From Platynereis dumerilii (Eukaryota > Annelida > Polychaeta > Phyllodocida > Nereididae), in contig JAPTHN010000008.1 of assembly GCA_026936325.1 (NCBI GenBank), positions 51,377,706 through 51,441,705 of the forward strand: a stretch of 64,000 bases of DNA, in the 5' to 3' direction. Each line of letters begins with the position of its first letter. Position 1 is the first letter of the stretch. Below, piece by piece: positions 11,668-23,879 of this stretch. The notes under the pieces were generated by a model. The model saw only the letters and a program-made list of their open reading frames with translations. It searched no databases and had not been told where the DNA came from. Position numbers and translations under genes: made by a program.

Positions 11668-12685
11668 TAGGGTGCATCGTCTGCCCCCTAAAAATGAAAA
11701 AATTGAAATATTAATTTGCACTTTTGCCATATTGTACCTATGCCCATAGAAACACATTCTGCAAAATTTCAATAAGATCGGATGTGGCTTTAGGGTGGCA
11801 CTTTTGTGTCAAAGTTCAGTCCAAAATTGTCAAAAAATGATGCTTTGAAAAGTCGCGGTTAGAAATATCTAGCTTATGGTTTGCTGTATGATTCGAATTC
11901 ATATACCATTATTCTCAGAAGAAAATTGTCTTTAATTTGAATGGTAGAAAGCTATATTTCCGAAAATTTCTCATATCTAAGTATTTTGGATAGCCGAAAG
12001 TTTCTGACTATTATGACAAAATGTTTGGAAAAATCAACTTAAGAGCTCAATGTCTGCCTAACTTTGACATAATAGTTGGAATAAAATGTAAGGAACGCTT
12101 TTCTGAAGAAATTAGGAAATTGAAAATTTTTTCTAGATTGTTATTCATCAAATTCAAAGGTGCAAATTTTCATAAATTACATGTAAATATGAGAAATGCA
12201 ACAGTTCTTTAAGACACCGTTCTGCATCTTTTTTTTATTCTGACTACATCATAATGCAATCAAGGTTTTATCAGATGATGTAGTAGACCATATTTCCACT
12301 TTGTAGACTTCTTTGACTTCCCAAAGTCATATTAACATCCTTTTTTTTGATTTATCACATTTTACCCAATAAAAAAGAAAATATCTCCACTCAATTTTGT
12401 CTTCTACTGAATGGAAACCATTGATGTTGGTATTCAAATTAAAGCTCTCTTTATAAGGAATCTAACTGTGCCATTCAAAAATCATTTCATTTAAAATTGA
12501 CAATATTATTTATAACCGCGGATCGCTAAAATATGACCTAGTACTGAAATTTCAAGGCTATTGTGCCACCCTTTGGCATTAGAATTTGTTCCTAAAATTT
12601 TGCAGGGCTTCTTTTATGATACAAGGGAACAATCATGCAAAAGTGCATGATGTTTTGAAGATATAGGGGCAGATGATGCACCCTA
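11668..12685. mobile_element. DNA element with TAGGGTGCATC ends, long copy
   Basis: It starts TAGGGTGCATCGTCTGCCCC and ends with the near-complement GGGGCAGATGATGCACCCTA. The body is AT-rich without a transposase frame. Shorter relatives are at 26259-26604 and, as a right-hand part, about 13140-13821. All share an internal block around AACCATTGATGTT and AAAGCTCT. Confidence 0.7.
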
Positions 12686-12689
12686 GTGT

Positions 12690-13130
12690 AGACACACAAA
12701 AAAGTACAATTGGTACAGGTGCTTCACAGTATAGGTGAAACAAAGATAGGGCAGAGATTGCAGTTCAGAGAGCAGGTACAAGTGCTACACAGTACAGGTG
12801 TAGACACACAGAAAAGTAAACTAGGTACAGGTGCTTCACAGCACATATGAAACACACAGAGAGCAGAGCTTGTAGTATAGAGAGCAGGTACAAGTGCTAC
12901 ACAGTACAGGTGTGGACACACAGAAAAGTAAACTAGGTACAGGTGCTTCACAGTATAGGTGAAACACAGAAAGAGCAGAGATTGTAGTATAGAGAGCCGG
13001 TACAAGTGCTGCACTGTACAGGTGTAGACACACAGAAAAGTAGACTTGGTACAAGTGCTTCACAGTACAGGTGAAACACAGAAAGAGGAGAGATTGCAGT
13101 ATAGAGAGCAGGTACAAGTGCTACACTTCA
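12690..13130. repeat. 112-bp minisatellite, about four copies
   Basis: The marker GACACACA recurs at 12691, 12803, 12915 and 13027, a constant 112-base step. Each unit contains GGTACAGGTGCTTCACAG and GAGAGCAGGTACAAGTGCTA. It begins immediately beside the right end of the element at 11668-12685. Because 112 is not a multiple of three, the cysteine-rich frames read from it shift from unit to unit and are not genes. Confidence 0.85.
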
Positions 13131-13139
13131 AACTTTATT

Positions 13140-13821
13140 CTTGTGTGTAATTTTAAAACCTAGCTGTCCTCCTGTTTATAGTTGCTTTACAAGCCACAAC
13201 TCCATGTGGAATTAATATTTGTTTAAACAATATTACGAAATCATTTACAACATGCAAGCTACTGTTTCTTTGCAGGTCATGTCGAAACAAAAATGTGTAA
13301 AAATCACAGATTCAAAGATAAGTGAAATCTGGTATGACGCAATATAAAATTTAGCATTTCTATATATCTAATATTATTTATACTAATGTGAATGTTTTTT
13401 TATACATTCTAAAATTGGGTCTTTTGCATTAGACATGAATAAGCCAAAAAATTTAGTCTGTAATTGAAAATAAAACTTTATGAATACGTTTCAACCAAAT
13501 ATTGATATTCAAATGTGATGCAGTTAATTCCGAAGATGAATTTATAAGATAACCCATTGATGTTACCATTCATTCGAAAGCTCTTTTTATGAGGATTTCA
13601 AAAATAATAACAACGTGTTTCTACATAGAAATTTGAAAAAGTTATAAGAAACCGCGTATCGGCGGCAAGTCATTAGATTACTGGCAAAGATGGCCAATGT
13701 GGTATCCCTAGCCATCGTCCAATTTGCTTAAACTTCTCAGAGGTGTCTTTTCAATCAAAAGGCACAACTTAATCCGTGTTTGATTATATCTTGAGAGAAA
13801 AAGGGCACTTGATGCACCCTA
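13140..13821. mobile_element. Truncated relative of the TAGGGTGCATC element
   Basis: The right end GGGCACTTGATGCACCCTA matches the family terminus and the interior shares the AACCCATTGATGTTACCATT block. The left end was not located. Just beyond it, CCCAGTTACGCCACTG (13841-13856) resembles the terminus of another unrelated element. Confidence 0.5.
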
Positions 13822-13926
13822 CCCCCAGGTGTCCCACGCTCGAGACACCCCAGTTACGCCACTGCAATTAGGAACCAAACCAAGAAACACAGGCAGTAAT
13901 TGATACGATTGATAGTGACTTTTTAA

Positions 13927-14265
13927 AATAATTTCTGTGTGAATGCTTTGGATAATTGTGATGATATGTATGCGAATGACATGAAGGATTGTGATAATCT
14001 TTTTGTAAATGAGGATGAAGCTACAAATGATGTAGACAATGTTGACATTGATTTTATGAATGCTAGTGTGAAATTCAAGGAAAATTTCAATGATTATTGG
14101 TTAAATGACATTGACAATTCTGATGATGATTGTTTGAATGATGTGGACATTTTTGATAGTGAATGTGTGAATGATGTGGACAATTTTGATGATGACTGTG
14201 CAAATGATATAGACATTGCAGATGATGATTGTATGCATGAAATGGACAATTTCAATGATGACTGA
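13927..14265 (+). pseudogene. LINE amino-terminal acidic repeat region
   Basis: This is the start of the readable LINE frame, rich in Asp and Asn. From about 14100 it is made of 33-bp (11-residue) units whose consensus is close to C-x-N-D-V-D-N-F-D-D-D. The frame meets TGA at 14263-14265 and then continues in the same frame with further diverged units into the endonuclease. Such an acidic tandem repeat before the endonuclease is not something I know as a standard part of this clade. Confidence 0.6.
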
Positions 14266-15428
14266 GTGGTTGACATGGATAATTCTAATGATGAGAGCTT
14301 AAATGATATAGAAAATGTCTCTGACTGTGTGATAGGTGAAATTATTATGAATGAGCCTGATATCAGTGTAATTTACACTGATACAATTGCCAATAATGCT
14401 GGAAATTTGAGCGATATTGACATTGATGATATACATGTAAATTTATCAAATGGTTATGTAAATTGTGATGAATGTGAAATTGTCAAACTTAGAAAGTCAT
14501 ACCCACAGAATGTGATTATAGGACATCTCAATGTTAATAGTTTAAGCATGAAAACCGATGAAGTGTCAAACCTGATTGTCAATGGCAGATTTGAAGTATT
14601 TGTACTGAGTGAAACAAAACTTGACAGTTCAAAGCGGGATGCTCTTTTTGAAATAGAGAACTACTCAATGTATAGACAGGACAAACATTCAAATAGTGGA
14701 GGGCTGATGGTCTATGTTTCGAAAAACATTCCCTCAACAATTGGTTGTGTTAAAGTATGCAATGATGAAATAGAATGTATATCGGTTGAATTGTGCTACA
14801 AAGAAACAAAAATATCGATACTGGGTATGTACAAGAATCTAAAGACTACTCCAAACAACTTTAAGCAATTTTTTGAAAAAACATGTGAAAAAATCTTAGA
14901 AAAGCATGAACATGTAATCATTATTGGTGACCTGAATTTTAATATGCTTCAGAACAACCTACTTTCTCAAATTTTTTCAATCTTACTAATTTGATAAATG
15001 AACCAACTTGTTTCAAATCTAACAATGCTACCTTGATAGACGTCATGCCTGTAACTAAACGTAGAAAATTTATAAAAGGATTCTCAATTGATACAGGATT
15101 AAGTGATTTCCATAATCTAATAGGCGGTGTTCTGAAATTAAATGCACCAATACCTCCAAGAAAAACAATTTTCGTCAGAAAGCTAAATGAAATTGACTAT
15201 GAAAAGGTAAACTATGAACTAAATGAAAGTGATGCAAATGAAGCGTTTAATAAACTGCATCAGCTGTTGAGTGCGACATTAGATAGACATGCACCCAAAA
15301 AACTAAAAATTGTAAGAAGAAATGATTTTCATTGCATGAGTAAACGACTTAAAAAGGCGATTCTAATCAGGAACCAGTTTCGGAATAAATTTTTCAAACT
15401 CAGGACTTCGTATCATCTGGCGCAATAG
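14266..15428 (+). pseudogene. LINE endonuclease domain (broken) and linker
   Basis: The frame 14266-14994 contains GHLNVNSLSMK, VFVLSETKLD and IIGDLNFNM, which are successive APE-endonuclease motifs with catalytic N, E and D-x-N positions. A one-base shift at about 14975 moves the frame to 14991-15428, where INEPTCF, LIDV and TGLSDFHNL complete the domain (the S-D-H motif). The linker FRNKFFKLRTSYHLAQ then runs into the transposon inserted at 15426/15741. Confidence 0.85.
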
Positions 15429-15794
15429 TCCAGAAGATAGCTGAAACCATTGTGCACTTCGTGTTACAAGCATGAAACCATTGTGCAAGATGGTTTCAGC
15501 TATCTGCTGGACTACATAGATTTACACAACATAATAAATGAAAGTGATGCAAATGAAGCGTTTAATAAACTGCATCAGCTGTTGAGTGAGACATTAGATA
15601 GACATGCACCCAAAAAACTAAAAATTGTAAGAAGAAATGATTTGCATTGCATGAGTAAACGACTTAAAAAGGCGATTCTAATCAGGAATTAGTTTCGGAA
15701 TAAATTTTTCAAACTCAGGATTTCGTATCATCTGGCGCAATAGTCCAGCAGATAGCTGAAACCATTGTGCACTTCGTGTTACAAGCATGAAACC
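15222..15794 (+). repeat. 315-bp tandem duplication across the LINE/transposon junction
   Basis: LINE bases 15222-15428 recur at 15537-15743, and the first about 55 bases of the inserted transposon recur with them (15426 onward and 15741 onward). The constant 315-base offset shows one tandem duplication made after the transposon inserted. The copies differ at only a few positions. The end of the first copy contains a hairpin in which AGATAGCTGAAACCATTGTG is nearly complemented. Confidence 0.8.
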
Positions 15795-18643
15795 ATATTG
15801 CACTTCGTGTTACAAGCATGAAATTTGGCACAGATGATCTTCTGAATGTACTCAAAAAAATTGGATATAGAGCCATTCTGAAAAATCTCTAAATTCAAAA
15901 TGGCCGCCATTTCAAAATTGCGACCATGAAATTTCAATTAACTGTGAATTACATGCCATATGATAACTGAGAAGTCACATATGTGGCATAATATGGTCAA
16001 AAACATCAAGTGATAACATTACAAAGGCAGACACATGTATCCAATGTAATTCAAGATGGCGGTTGGCAGCCATCTTAGATTTTATCGTGTAAATGATACC
16101 GTGCTATCCTTTAGCTCAACCACATCATGCAGCACATCAATTTTGGGGTTTTGTATTTGCAAAACCCATTTCTGTAGTCATTTTGTTGATAACTCATCAT
16201 TTAACTGAGATAGGAGTAGTTCCAGCTTGCTAATCATTGGAAACTGCATATGAAACGATGCCCAAATTAATCTGCTGTTGTAATGATAAGGACAAGGATA
16301 AATCATTATCAATGCAAAGTAACAAATATCTAATGGTGTGTTTCTCCTGCATTGGGAGCTATAAGGAAGAAACAGTGGAGCAGAGAGAGGGACATGGCAA
16401 GTAAATAACTGCAAGGACATTGAATTGTCCTTGATGCATTAAATGTAAGTGTCATCCTGTAATTTTGTTCGAAATGTTATATTGACTCTCTTGTGCAAGT
16501 CAATTGCCATTGGATTTTTGAAACCAAGCTAATGTCCATTAAGTCTGCCAAAATGTTGCATTTGCTGTGGATTGGTGATATTGGGTGTGCTTTTCATCTA
16601 CAGTGTTTTGCAGATGCTGTATGGTGGAAGATTTCTTTGAATATCATTCTGCTTACTCTCATAGCAGCACAACAGCCATGTTTTCATGTTATTGATAGCT
16701 TATCTCTTTTGGGAATATCAATGTAGTATGACAAAATTCATCATATATATATCAACAGAGGTAATCAATTAAGCATGTGCTTGAGTTGAATCTATTGTGC
16801 CATTATTCCAGCAAAAATTGTGTGATGGTGTCCCATCAGTGACTGACACTATTTTGCAGACCCCTTGTCCATTGGTGCCAGTATGTGTAGCTCATTTTTG
16901 CGGGACAGGAATAAGTTTTTCAGCATCCCACAGACTGTCAAGAATTGCAAACCAATATCAGCTGAGTGACTGGGCTTACCAAACACTACACCAAACCTGC
17001 ACAAGGACCTCAAAGTTCTCTTTACATCCAAGAATTCTCCTCTAGCCTGTTATATCGAACACAATGTCATCAGCTATTTCACCACATGCCCAATCTGAAG
17101 CACATCACTTCGAGAAGGCATTCAAGTTTGATGAGGCCCAGGTTATACAAAGCTTTGCTGCAGGTTTCTTTAATTGTTACTGATTATCTTCTGAACTCTT
17201 TACCTCATGCCATGAGCTTAATTCTTTTATTGCGGGTGGCTCAAGAAGTGTCAGTTGATTGTGTGTAGTGGCTCTGAAGAAGCAGTTTGCCAGTTTCTGA
17301 CATCTGCTAAGGTGTATACCATGCCTCCCGAAGTGCCCAAAAAAAAACATTTGCCATCCTCTCCTTCCTACTACTGTTTCCAGATGACTATAAACAAGCT
17401 GTCTCGATTGTGCATGGGTTTGAAAAAGAGATCAACAGAATTGGAAAATCCCGGCCATGCAGGTTCCTGTGCTGGCAGCAAACCAACAACCTTTCCCCTG
17501 AGTATTACAAGTCTCCTGAACAGATTCAGTGGCCATTCCCTGAATTATATGAGGAATCTTAATTTATTATCGAACTGAAAAAGTATGCATGTGCAGAAAG
17601 CTTCAGGCCATTGGCTGTTAAAAGGAAGTAGATGGGTAAAAAGTCTCATCGATGCTGACATACAATGTTGTTGAGGAGAGTCCTTACTTTAAAAAGTGTC
17701 TACACACTCCTTCAGGGATCCCTATACACACACCTTGAGGAAACTTACAAGGCATACTATCATACCTTAAAATGTTGAGTGTGCTTACAATCAGCAAATG
17801 GTGTGTGCAAAAAATGTCTAAGTTTCCAACCTTTGAATGCTGGAAGACATTTTTAAATATGCATGTAATTACTCCTAGTGGTATAAACTAAAAAAAAAGT
17901 ACCTCAAAGGAAACTTCATTATGAAAACTATTGGATGGTGCCCAAGAACAAAATAAGAAACATGTTTGGGCAAAACCCTGCGTATTTGTATATATGCAAT
18001 TTATACATACATGGCCAGTTGCCTGTCCTGAAGCATTATCACTACTGAGGAACTGAACAACATGCAGCAGATTGGATCCCTCGGCACTCTATTATATTAG
18101 TAATCTTCATATTTATCATAAATTTCAACTCTTTCCATGCATTTAAGACTCAAATACAAGCAGATATGCCAATAGTTGATGCACTGACTATTGATGGAGG
18201 AGCAATTGTCCATAATATCATAGTACCACTAAGAAGTAAGAACCTGCAAATTGTCAGGATTACCGAAGAAGTATGTTTTTGCCTTGTCTGGGAAGAGCAT
18301 TGGCCAAATTAGTCTTCACTTAGACATTGTGTTTGAAGTCTTCTACTCATGAAATGAGAAGGCAAGGTTCTACCTGAAACTCCTGTAGGCCTACAAAAAA
18401 TACAATGGGTTCCTGTAAATTTAAGCAAATAAAAACAGAACTGTAATACTTACTGACAGATGATATGTCGTAGTGCTAAGTTTTTGAGTAGTCATATTTG
18501 AACAGCTGCCATATTGAATATGGCCATATTTGAAAATGGCTCCATATCCAAAAACACTTGTTATGCCTTAGAGAAACATTGTGCAAAGTTTCATACTTGT
18601 AACAAAAAGTATGACCAAAAATTTTCTTTTAGCCGCTGGACTA
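15741..18643. mobile_element. 2.9-kb DNA transposon inserted in the LINE, 3-bp target duplication
   Basis: The ends are TAGTCCAGC and GCTGGACTA, flanked on both sides by CAA. The similarity of the ends continues inward (GTTACAAGCATGAAA against GTTACAAGTATGAAA in complement). Removing the element and one CAA rejoins the LINE linker in frame as LAQYRKHRN, which fixes the boundaries. Three-base duplications are used by PIF/Harbinger and CACTA elements, but the termini match neither clearly. The interior has decayed coding stretches and no recognised transposase. Confidence 0.75.
17380..17640 (+). pseudogene. Decayed coding stretch inside the transposon
   Basis: Reading from about 17383 gives a smooth protein-like sequence including SIVHGFEKEINRIGKSRPCR, FLCWQQTNNLS and SPEQIQWPFPELYEES, then a TAA, and then more in the same frame (CAESFRPLAVKRK). 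A second protein-like run near 18130 includes QADMPIVDALTIDGGAIVHN. They look like relics of one element-borne gene. I do not recognise a catalytic motif and do not assign a function. Confidence 0.4.
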
Positions 18644-20185
18644 CAATATCGTAAGCATAGAAACACAGTTACACTGATAAAACGTCAGGAAATAATAGGC
18701 TATTTTGAAGAAAAATGCAAAGGCAGTACAACAAATAAGGATTTTTGGAAGGCTATTAACCAATTTTTCTAAAACAAAAACTAAATCTGATGACATACCC
18801 CTTCGGGAAGATGGTAGGATCATAACAGATATTGACGAAGTATGTCATATCTTCAATAAGTTTTTTTAGTGAGATAGGGTCAGAGATTGGTACTCAAGAA
18901 AAAAACCACAGACCGTTAGAAGAAATAATAACTGGCTACGACAGCCACCCAAGTATAAATGTAATGACTAGTAAATCACTCGTAAAACCGATAAGGGTCA
19001 CGGCTGTCATGACATTCTCACACGCTTGACAGAAGACTGGCGACAAGCGCTTCATAATGGGAATACTGTAGGAGTTGTTGCCATTGATTTGTCAAAAGCA
19101 TTTGACTGCATGCCACATGGGCTATTAATTACAAAATTACATGCTTATGGCTGTAATTGGAATGTTTGCAAACTTTTGAAGTCATATCTAGTGGACAGAA
19201 AACAGAGAGTCAAAATAGGCGAAACTTCTTCAGATTGGACCAGTTACACCAAAGGTGTCCCCCAAGGGTCTATTCTTAGGCCTCTACTGTTTAACATTTT
19301 TATAAATGATTTTCTTTTCCATGAAATAAGCTCTAAAGTATATAACTATGCAGATGACAACACCCTTAGTTGTACTGGCAAGGACATACATGAAATAAAA
19401 ACTAAACTCCGAGCTGACTGTACTTTGGCTATGAAATGGTTCAATGACAACAGTATGAAAGCTAATGCTGGTAAATTTCAATTAATGTTCATTAATCGCC
19501 GCCAATCATTTGTTGAAGAAAAGCTTGAACTCCAAAGTTGTGAAATAAAAGCCTCCCCTGTTATTACTGTTCTTGGGATAGAATTTGATGAGAAGCTAAA
19601 ATTTGAAGGTCATATTGATGAAGTGTGTAATCGAACGAGTAAACAAATAAATGCTCTTAAAAGAATGAAACATTGCCTTGATAGAGAGTGTAGAAAAGTA
19701 GTATACAACAGCTATGTACAAAGCAACTTCAATTACTGTCCAACTGTATGGATGTTCGCATGTAAAATGAACATGGATAAACTAGAAAAAACCAATAAAA
19801 GAGCACTAAGATTTGTCGTGAACGACAATGAAGCAGATTACCATAGTATATGTCAAGAGGAAAAGTTATTAAACATACAGAGGGGATACATAAAGACAGC
19901 GGCTATCCTAATGTACAAGGTTAAAACTCAAATACCCCGAAATACATTCAAGAGCTTTTTAAACGCAGACACTCAGTTTATGATATCAGAGACAATGACC
20001 TGTTCAACATTCCAAATTTCAAAACTGTAGGATATGGAAAGAAAAGCCTCAGATACTATGGACCTAAGTTATGGTCAGCTATTCCTAAAGAAATAAAAGA
20101 TAAGCCATCTATTCAATGCTTCAAGGACGCTTTGACAATATGGTTGCGTAATTGTGAAAATGTTTCTGGAATCAAGTTTTTGTGA
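18644..20185 (+). pseudogene. LINE reverse transcriptase and C-terminal region (broken)
   Basis: After the linker (TVTLIKRQEII) two frame changes occur between 18765 and 18880, and about 100 residues of the RT fingers appear to be missing near 18980. The palm is clear in 19026-20030: VVAIDLSKAFDCMPHGLL, GVPQGSILRPLLFNIFINDF and the catalytic box YADDN. The thumb region has NYCPTVW and LEKTNKRALRFV. A further frame change near 20000 leads to LRYYGPKLWSAIPKEIKD and the stop at 20183-20185. These are CR1/Jockey-group features. The element cannot be functional as it stands. Confidence 0.9.
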
Positions 20186-20280
20186 TGATGTGTTAGGCAA
20201 CATGTATATAATTGTATTATGTATGTTATATTTAATATGTGCTACTTAAACCTATGTGTGCAATTTACTGGTGCTATATA

Positions 20281-21881
20281 CAGTCAACACAGAAATAATT
20301 TGCACACTTTGATTTTTCATCATATTTCACAGAAAAATGCCAATATGATACGAAAAGCTGTCCTGTGTTTCAGAGTAGTGTTAGTAGGTTAGGATCACAT
20401 GCATTTCATTTTTTACCAAAATGTATTTTTTTGGAAAACTTGAAAAAAGTGAATCCCGATGACAAAAAATTATTTGCACGCTTGGGCCAACTACCAGAAA
20501 CAGAATTTTTAAAGATGATTCTCCAATTTTTCCAAACAAACAATGATTTTTATGGTATCTCTAACACATTAACATCAATCTGACATTATTTGGGGTTCAC
20601 ATGTGGGATTACAGGTTTTGTCCGAGGAGTACACAATTTTCATGTTTTTTTCTCCCACATATGGGTATCAAAATGGACATGAAAGCCGCAATACTCATGA
20701 AATTGACTTGTAAAGTCCTTAAACATAGTCGAATTGTGGTAAGAAGGTTAATCATGTAGGTTTTAGTGAAGAACAATGCTCTATATGCCACCAAAAAATG
20801 CCAGAAAACAGTGCTTGTGGTGAATTTAAGCTGAGAAACAGCTGATAATCAGCCTCTAACCAATTTAATTAGCCACTGGCTAACCAATAATGATTAAGAC
20901 AGAATATTTAGAGTTGTTTCCCTTAATATTTGCACACAACACAAGATTATTATGTGAATTTACGATGTTGTAAGTATGGCATATTCCACACACGATCATG
21001 GATTGTTCATAAAGACCCATTGAGGCATGCCTATTGAATAATTATGACTAAAAATTATAATAATAGTGAATAACTTTTAATTTTACTGCTCCTTTTTGAA
21101 AAGAAAAATGTTGATGTGAAGTTTTCACTTATCAATGGCCTCCACTGGGACACCCTGTGCAGACAAGCTAGTTGCAGGCTGATAGCAATGATATAGTGCA
21201 AAATTTGAAAAATGCTTTCTTGATAATCTCAACTGGCTTTCTCCTGTGCTATTACAACCTATTCTTCGCCATTCACTGTCAAAATAGTCCATAAGGGCAA
21301 AAGTATGTCTTATAATTAAGATTTTTTCAGTTTGGTTCTACCGATGTCACTCTTTTCTGGCATTTTGTATTTGCATATTGAACAAAATAATCAAAAAAAA
21401 ATTGCCAATTCATTTCTTTCTCGCAATTAGACATGATAATGAAGTTAATTACTCAGTTTCATCAAACTTTCTTTTTCATCATCAGTTTTTATAGCGGTAC
21501 ATAGAAAAAAAAAAACATGGGATTGAGTGTATTCCTCTGGTAAGCCCTTTAATTCCACCTGTGAACCCCAAATAATGTTTTTTTGTGTAAACATGTTAAA
21601 GATACCATAAACAACTTTTTTTCTTTGAAAAATAATTGGAATATCATGAATGGAATGCTGTGTCTGGCAGTTGGCTCAGGTGTCCAAATAATTTTTTGTC
21701 GTCGGGATTCACTTTTTTCCAAGTTTTCCAAAAAAATGCATTTTGGTAAAAAATGAAATACATGTGATCCTAACCTACTTACACTACTCTGAAACACAGG
21801 ACAGCTTTTCGTGTTATATTGGCATTTTTATGTGAAATATGATGAAAAATCAAAGTGCGCAAATAATTTCTGTGTTGACTG
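20281..21881. mobile_element. Tc1/mariner-like non-autonomous element in the LINE 3' UTR
   Basis: The termini are CAGTCAACACAGAAATAATT and its complement, with TA on each side (20279-20280 and 21882-21883). The inverted repeats extend about 330 bp (20281-20610 against 21550-21881). The 1601-bp element has no transposase frame; open frames at 20365 and 21549 are the same arm read in both copies. Confidence 0.8.
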
Positions 21882-21892
21882 TATGTATGCAT

Positions 21893-23346
21893 GATGGTGC
21901 CTTATGGAATCCTGCTATGTTTGTATATAGGCTCAGGCCAATAGTTTTTAGCATAGATAGCTTTAGTTAGATCGTAGACTATTGAGAATGTTTATTGTTT
22001 GTACCATACTAAATTTTGCTTATTCACTTATTTTATCTTTTAATACTTGTCGTACAGAAGCTTCAGCTTTTATCCTTGTATATCTTTGTATATCTTGTGA
22101 TTGATTGAATATGACATTATATAAATTATTACCTACCTACCTACCTACCTATTGACCATCAATTCATGCAATAATGTTTTTTATAGATCTCAAATTCTCA
22201 ATTGGCAATGATTTGAATTTTTATTGATCTTAAATTCTCAATTGGCAATGATTTGAATTGGCTTGCTCTGTTTCCAATGTAGTAAAACAAACAAACAGCC
22301 AGACGGAGCGTCGCAGATTCACATTTTCTGCTTGATACAACAATATCAACTGTTCATTATCATACACTGCCGCATTAGGTGAGGTCAGGATGACCCTTTT
22401 GTAACACAGAAAGGGCCATAATCGCGAGTTGGTCGTATTAACAAGGTGCCCGCATTAGAGAGGTACCATTTATAAAGTGTTTTGTAAAAAAATAATGTTT
22501 TAAGTCTAAATGGAATAAAAAAATCTTTAAAAAAAGGAATTGTAGTTAGCAGAACTTTGTGAATGCAGGAGTCGTTTTATCATTGAGAAGAGTTACACAA
22601 GGGAAATTCATTGAAATCAAACAAATATTTAGGATTTAAAATAACAATCACTTCTCAACAGATGATTAAATAGCTGTACTGCTATAATAATAATGATGCC
22701 ATGCATCAATGTTTCAACACTGTGGTAACAGTCAATATGAAAGAGTTATTTATTGTGTTTATTCACAACATGAGGGATTATCATGTGCAAAAAAGTTAAC
22801 TATTATCTAGATTTTCTACTATCATAATGTGTTTTGATGTTTCAGCAAAGTTATATAATTTTCTATCATATGTGTATACTGTAATCCTAGGAGGAAAGAT
22901 CAGACATGAAGTAATCAAAAATGGGTGACCTGACAAGAAATAATCAGCCAAAAATTACTACATTGGAAACAGAGCAAGCCAATTCAAATCATTGCCAATT
23001 GAGAATTTAAGATCAATAAAAATTCAAATCATTGCCAATTGAGAATTTGAGATCTATAAAAAACATTATTGCATGAATTGATGGTCAATAGGTAGGTAGG
23101 TAGGTAGGTAAAATTTTATTTAATGTCGTATTCAATCAATCACATGATATACAAAGATATACAAGTATAAAAGCTGAAGCTTCTGTACGACAAGTATTAA
23201 AAGATAAAATAAGTTAATAAGCAAAATTTAGTATGGTACAAACAATAAACATTCTCAATAGTCTATTATCTAACTAAAGCTATCTATACTAAAAACTATT
23301 GGCCTGAGCCTATATACAAACATAGCAGGATTCCATAAGGCACCAT
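21893..23346. repeat. Large inverted duplication of the LINE tail and its flank
   Basis: The arm 21893-22283 is repeated in reverse at 22957-23346, with a 673-bp spacer. Each arm contains the LINE 3' end, its ACCT (or AGGT) tail, and about 130 bp of identical sequence beyond the tail. Sharing of the outside flank means the arm was copied as DNA in inverted orientation and was not two separate LINE insertions. The spacer holds no gene. Confidence 0.85.
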
Positions 23347-23800
23347 AACTGTTTCACAAACTAAAAATCCAACACTCAACTCAGAAAGTCACAGCCTAAA
23401 CCATCTTCACTTCTCAGTGTAAGCTTGTGAAGCTTACCCTTACCACAACATATAATTTTTTGTGAAGTTGTAACAAAATGATTAACTTTCCACTGGTGTG
23501 ACAGACATAGTTAACAGTTTGAGATCTCTAAATGCAACTAAATGGATGGTTGAGTGTGTAATTGTTGCCTGCTAGTTGTTTCAACTACTTTCTTTGTAGA
23601 AAACCATAAACAATCATTGAAATAACATCGGCAAAAAGCTGTTAAGGACTTGAAAACTTCAGAATTTTATAGCAATTGTTGTCAGGGTAAATGAAAATGA
23701 GCCCTGCAATGGGAGGATGGCCCTACTTGGCAAAATTGAGACTTGCTCTGCAGATGTCGGATGGGAGAGTTGGTCAATTGACAAGTGACCTGGGTCTATA
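23347..23800. other. Intergenic, no gene recognised
   Basis: Nothing bounded or coding was found between the inverted duplication and the SINE. Confidence 0.4.
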
Positions 23801-23801
23801 T

Positions 23802-23802
<1 letters not shown>

Positions 23803-23879
<77 letters not shown>

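Larger units (their letters stand above)
13927..22155 (+). mobile_element. CR1/Jockey-group LINE fossil with nested insertions
   Basis: A non-LTR retrotransposon with an APE-type endonuclease, reverse transcriptase, C-terminal region and a 3' tail of ACCT repeats (22131-22151), the usual end of CR1-like elements. It is interrupted by DNA transposons at 15741-18643 and 20281-21881 and by a local 315-bp tandem duplication. Frames are disrupted several times and a block between the linker and the RT is missing, so it is inactive. The 5' end is uncertain; TAA at 13924 precedes the first open stretch. Confidence 0.85.

Noticed and set aside
12724-13117. Two cysteine-rich, hydrophobic minus-strand frames
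   Set aside because: They are the 112-bp minisatellite read in two frames; the period is not a multiple of three, so no repeat protein is preserved.
14990-15060. A separate gene starting MINEPTCF
   Set aside because: The peptide is the second half of the LINE endonuclease in a shifted frame.
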